Position numbers and translations under genes: made by a program. From contig BEXV01000092.1 of assembly GCA_003118195.1 (NCBI GenBank), forward strand, positions 163,652-227,651: a DNA stretch of 64,000 nucleotides, read 5' to 3'. Below the pieces are notes generated by a model. It worked only from the letters and a program-made list of their open reading frames with translations. It was not told where the DNA came from and ran no database searches. This document shows positions 60,421 through 64,000 of the stretch, piece by piece (the stretch's first letter is position 1; the number at the start of each line of letters is the position of its first letter). This DNA is from Hemicentrotus pulcherrimus. Lineage: Eukaryota > Echinodermata > Echinoidea > Camarodonta > Strongylocentrotidae.

Positions 60421-61389
60421 TACACCTGGCAATGATGGTTTAAATTATGATTGCAGGGTCCTCAGGAAGTACAGTATCAATGCTTATGAGGCTACCCTGG
60501 GTAAAAAGACAAGATTATTAGATCAAAGGGTTGAAAAGACACAAACTAAAACAGCTTAATGCAACTCATACAAGTAGAATACACATGCATGTAGAGCATA
60601 GTTTCAATGCGCAGTTACAGCAAAGTATACATTTCACTGTGGAACAATTACAAATATTTGTAACCCATACTTCATAATAAAAATCACAATTATCAATAAG
60701 ATCTGATATACTTTTGAGAATTTATCAGAAAATAGATTTAAACAGATAATTAATGGAGAAATGCAGTGAAAATGAAGCTGTCTATCTTAATCCCTTCATT
60801 AACAACATTTAAGACATTAAATACTTTTAAAATCCATCAACCATTGCATTCAACAGGTTAAGCTGAACATAACTGCTAAGATGTCTGGATATTGATTTTT
60901 TTTTTCTTCCTCTTTGGGTACTTGTGGACATTGCAGTACGCCTAAGAGTGCACTCTAATACTGTAACATATGAGTGGCATTTGACATTCTCTGGAGGATG
61001 CCATGAGTTTCATGGCACCTTCATCCATCAACACCTATCTACCCCCATGGTCCTTGGGAATGCACCCCTCCCAGGAGTGCAGGCTCCCAGGGGTAAAGGA
61101 ATACCCATTCAAGGATTGGGTGAGGGGTAAGGAACCACACGAGGGGGGGTAATAGAACCATGGAGGAACATGGAGAAACATGGAGGGACATGGAAAGGAA
61201 GTGTGCAGGCTGACAACATGGAAAAGAGAAAACAGTATGCCATTGACAATGCTAATTACCTGTTGAGTATTCTGTATGTACTCTGGGAAAGATATTTTCA
61301 CTTAGGCTCTACATGTACATTCAATGTTTTATACTAAATACATGATGTATCACACTAAAATATAAAGAGGCAACTTCACGAAAAGTGAA

Positions 61390-61420
61390 TACAGAGAGAG
61401 AGAGAGAGAGAGAGAGAAAG
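61390..61420. repeat. (GA)n microsatellite
   Basis: About 14 GA units. Nothing else is associated. Confidence 0.9.
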
Positions 61421-64000
61421 TGAAAGGGTGCAATGACAAATGACAGTATTAATGACAACACGAACAGAGATTGATAGCCCCCCCCCCAAAAAAAAAAAAA
61501 AAAGAAAAAAAGATGGAGAATATGTACAAAAAGGTCCGGAAGAATAACAAGGAAGAAAATGGGAGATAATAGTGAAGATGGAATGTTAAAGATGGAAAAA
61601 AAAAACTGGTTTCATTATTCTACAGAGATACACACAGAAGCCTACACTGGTAAAACGGAACAAAGACTAGAAGCATAGTAGCTATCTTGTCCATCTTGTT
61701 CACTTTCTCCAATCAGTCAAATCAAATACAATACAGTGAACTAGTCCATGCACCTAGCAACTATCAAAATAGACAACTAAACAAGTTCAAAGGACTAGCC
61801 CATTCAAATGGTAATACTGAGTACGCTTATAGCTATAAATCCTTCCCAAATAGGACTACTAAAATTGTATGTGTGGAAATGCGATTAGATATTACTGCTA
61901 CAATACCACTGATCAGATTAAAAGTGACCATATAGGCAAGCTTTGGTCAATTTGTACCATTGACAATATTTCCCATCAGACACAACACACATATTGTGAG
62001 TGTCTTGCAACATCTCTCTACACTTCATTAACATTTTGTCCCAGGAAATTCAGGTTAAGATCCTATTTTAGGAAATCCAATTGCGGGAGAAAAAAGGAAG
62101 GCATCGATAAAAAAGTATTTGCATTCATTTACATGTGTTTCATCACCATGACTACTCATGACTCCTGGAAAGTTGCCGAGTACATGTCTTAAAATGGAAA
62201 CAATGTTGCAGTCTCACAATATCTGTAGATTAAAGTGGATTTCAATATCCTTTTTATACATTGTCTTTCATGTCATGTTGAAATACTCCATCATACTCTT
62301 TTTAAGTATGACACTCTTACTTCGTGATAATCTCATTAATATGTGAAACAAATTACAGGGCTTTCACTGCACATACCCCTCTTTAAGGCAAATATTGATC
62401 AACTTGAATATACTACACTGTGAGCATCACACTGTCTTTGGAATATTATCATCAATTATCAATCCATTTAATAGCATTTTGAGCTGTAGTGCAAAACTGT
62501 CAAATATGTAAATGTTTTAAAGTATGAAAATTTAGCCCTAAAATTAAATTAACATAAGATGAAGGAAATTATTTATAAAATATGGACTGGCCGTGAGGGA
62601 GATACAACAAATATTTCCCAAACTAGACTCATATTGCCCCGAGTCAAAGACGAGGGCAATATGGGTCTTGTGAGGGCAATATATGTAGTATCTACCAAAA
62701 GTTAAACCAGTCAATATTGTTATTGTTATCCAAATCAGACATCTAGAGCAAATACATACATGACAATGTCAAAGAACTGAAAAAACTTTGTCAAACCAGC
62801 ACTGTGCATCCAGTGCTTGACAAAATTTTTGATACACTGTAAGCAGTGTGCCTTTGGTGTGATATTTCGTCACAATCGGAGTGCGCGCAAAGTGGAGTGT
62901 GCGCAAAGTGCGCAGGTTCTCGTACACATAATAGATGCGCAATAAAAATGACAAAATACGGCGTGTGAATATGAGACTTTATTTTCTGCTTTTTACACTC
63001 GTAAAGTCCATATGCCTTTTCATGAGAGGGTAATATGATTATCTCTTTTAGGATTACAACAAGTGTGATATGATTTTGTAAAACTATTGCTCAGATGTCC
63101 GATACGGGTAATAATAAAAAGTGTTTCAGTTTGTTTATTTCTAGTTTATCCAATCTATTTACATACATGTTTGACATTATTATATTTTAAACAAAATGCA
63201 ATAAGAAATGAAACTAAAAAAAAACAACAACAAAACAACCAAAATTTAAAATCTGAGAAAATAATTTCAAAACAACTCTTGACCTCATTTCAAAAGTACC
63301 GCTGAATTTTAGGAAACACCGGAGGCAAAGGTTTGCAAAAAAGTACAGAGTACCATAAAAGTTAAAATATCACAAACTGAAAACAAAGTAGTTCGCGGGC
63401 ATGGATGCCCAGCCCCTTGTGAATCATACGTATTCGTGTGCCACAGAAAAGGGATGTTTCCATTCTACCTAAAGTCAGCAGCAATTTGGGTTGATCTGAA
63501 TAGAGATGTATGATACTGATACATTATATCCGTTCTTTACTCTGATTTTGGGAAGGATGTGATTTTGAATGGATTAGGAGTTGGATTAGAATAATTGGGT
63601 CAATAAGGGATCAGATAATAACTTAGATTAATGTGAGCCAATGATATGTTGATGATAATCTATTATGTTTTAAAGATATCATTTTACACTAAAAAACATT
63701 ACCATTTGGTATATGGTTTGAGTGTGTGTGCATTTCTTGAAGAAATTAAACAATTATTAGAATGTCCCTTGTTAAATTATATCATGTTTTAAGAGATGCA
63801 TTTTCCTATTCGTATGTATCAGTGCACATATTTTAATTGTAAGAATGAAAGGCATGAATTTGGAAAAGTTTTAAAGAGTTAAACTGCCTTATTGGGGATT
63901 ATAAAGATTGATATTATTAGTACCTCATAAACCTGTCATAAAATTGAAAAGCATGAAATAAAGATGCATATTTCAAGCAATGATATAAATGAGGTCTTTA

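Larger units (their letters stand above)
60126..64000 (-). other. Upstream intron or 5' flank of the PH/actin-like gene
   Basis: The acceptor at 60126 implies that a further exon lies to the right, but I could not recognise one. The stretch holds two SINE-like copies (60178-60420), a GA tract (61390-61420), C8-A16 homopolymers (about 61480-61503), a CATATTGCCC inverted repeat (62630-62661) and a short GC-rich tandem repeat of GGAGTGYGCGCAAAGT (62878-62910). Confidence 0.5.

Noticed and set aside
1..64000. tRNA or rRNA genes, CRISPR arrays, operons, intact retrotransposons
   Set aside because: I saw no full tRNA cloverleaf, no regularly spaced direct repeats with unique spacers, no prokaryotic gene layout and no reverse transcriptase or integrase motif.

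Overview
This window is a piece of a eukaryotic nuclear genome, not bacterial, viral or organellar. The evidence is AT-rich non-coding DNA, spliced exons with GT-AG introns of 0.25 to 23 kb, long microsatellites, many short foldback or terminal-inverted-repeat elements, and tRNA-derived SINE-like sequences. The gene styles and repeats look like a marine invertebrate, possibly an echinoderm or other invertebrate deuterostome. That placement is an inference with low confidence.

Only two genes can be supported, and they converge. At the left edge (+ strand, 631-818) is the last coding exon of a mitochondrial carrier (SLC25) gene. Almost all the rest (6741 to 60125, - strand, continuing past the right edge or starting in unseen exons) is one large gene. 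I reconstructed 14 of its coding exons by hand. Every exon has a GT donor (except at the stop codon) and an AG acceptor, and all 13 junctions keep one open reading frame: 3,639 nt, 1,212 codons plus stop.

The large gene encodes an unusual multidomain protein. From the N terminus it has a coiled-coil segment, about 600 residues of disordered, acidic, Ser/His-rich sequence with three PxPPAR SH3-ligand motifs and several tyrosine motifs, a pleckstrin homology (PH) domain, and a full-length (379-residue) actin-like domain at the C terminus. The actin fold is recognisable from the first phosphate loop to the C-terminal helix. However, the catalytic glutamine, the second phosphate loop and the DNase-I-binding loop are changed or shortened. 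I infer a membrane- and cytoskeleton-linked adaptor with an actin-like pseudo-enzyme module. I know of no named family with this architecture, so this is the main finding.

Layout: 1-818, end of the carrier gene. 819-6740, convergent intergenic or 3' UTR DNA with a TA-flanked inverted-repeat element (3277-4150), a near-perfect 31-bp hairpin (4264-4328) and a small element touching the actin-like gene's stop codon. 6741-18351, ten exons of the actin-like domain. 18352-22282, three exons of the PH domain. 22283-35086, a 12.8-kb intron with a nested repeat cluster (27.5-28.3 kb) and a few regulatory-looking motifs. 35087-36961, the large disordered exon. 36962-59945, a 23-kb intron with microsatellites, foldback elements and old tandem duplications. 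59946-60125, the coiled-coil exon. 60126-64000, further intron or upstream DNA with SINE-like sequence. Two single N bases sit beside homopolymers at 9753 and 44866.
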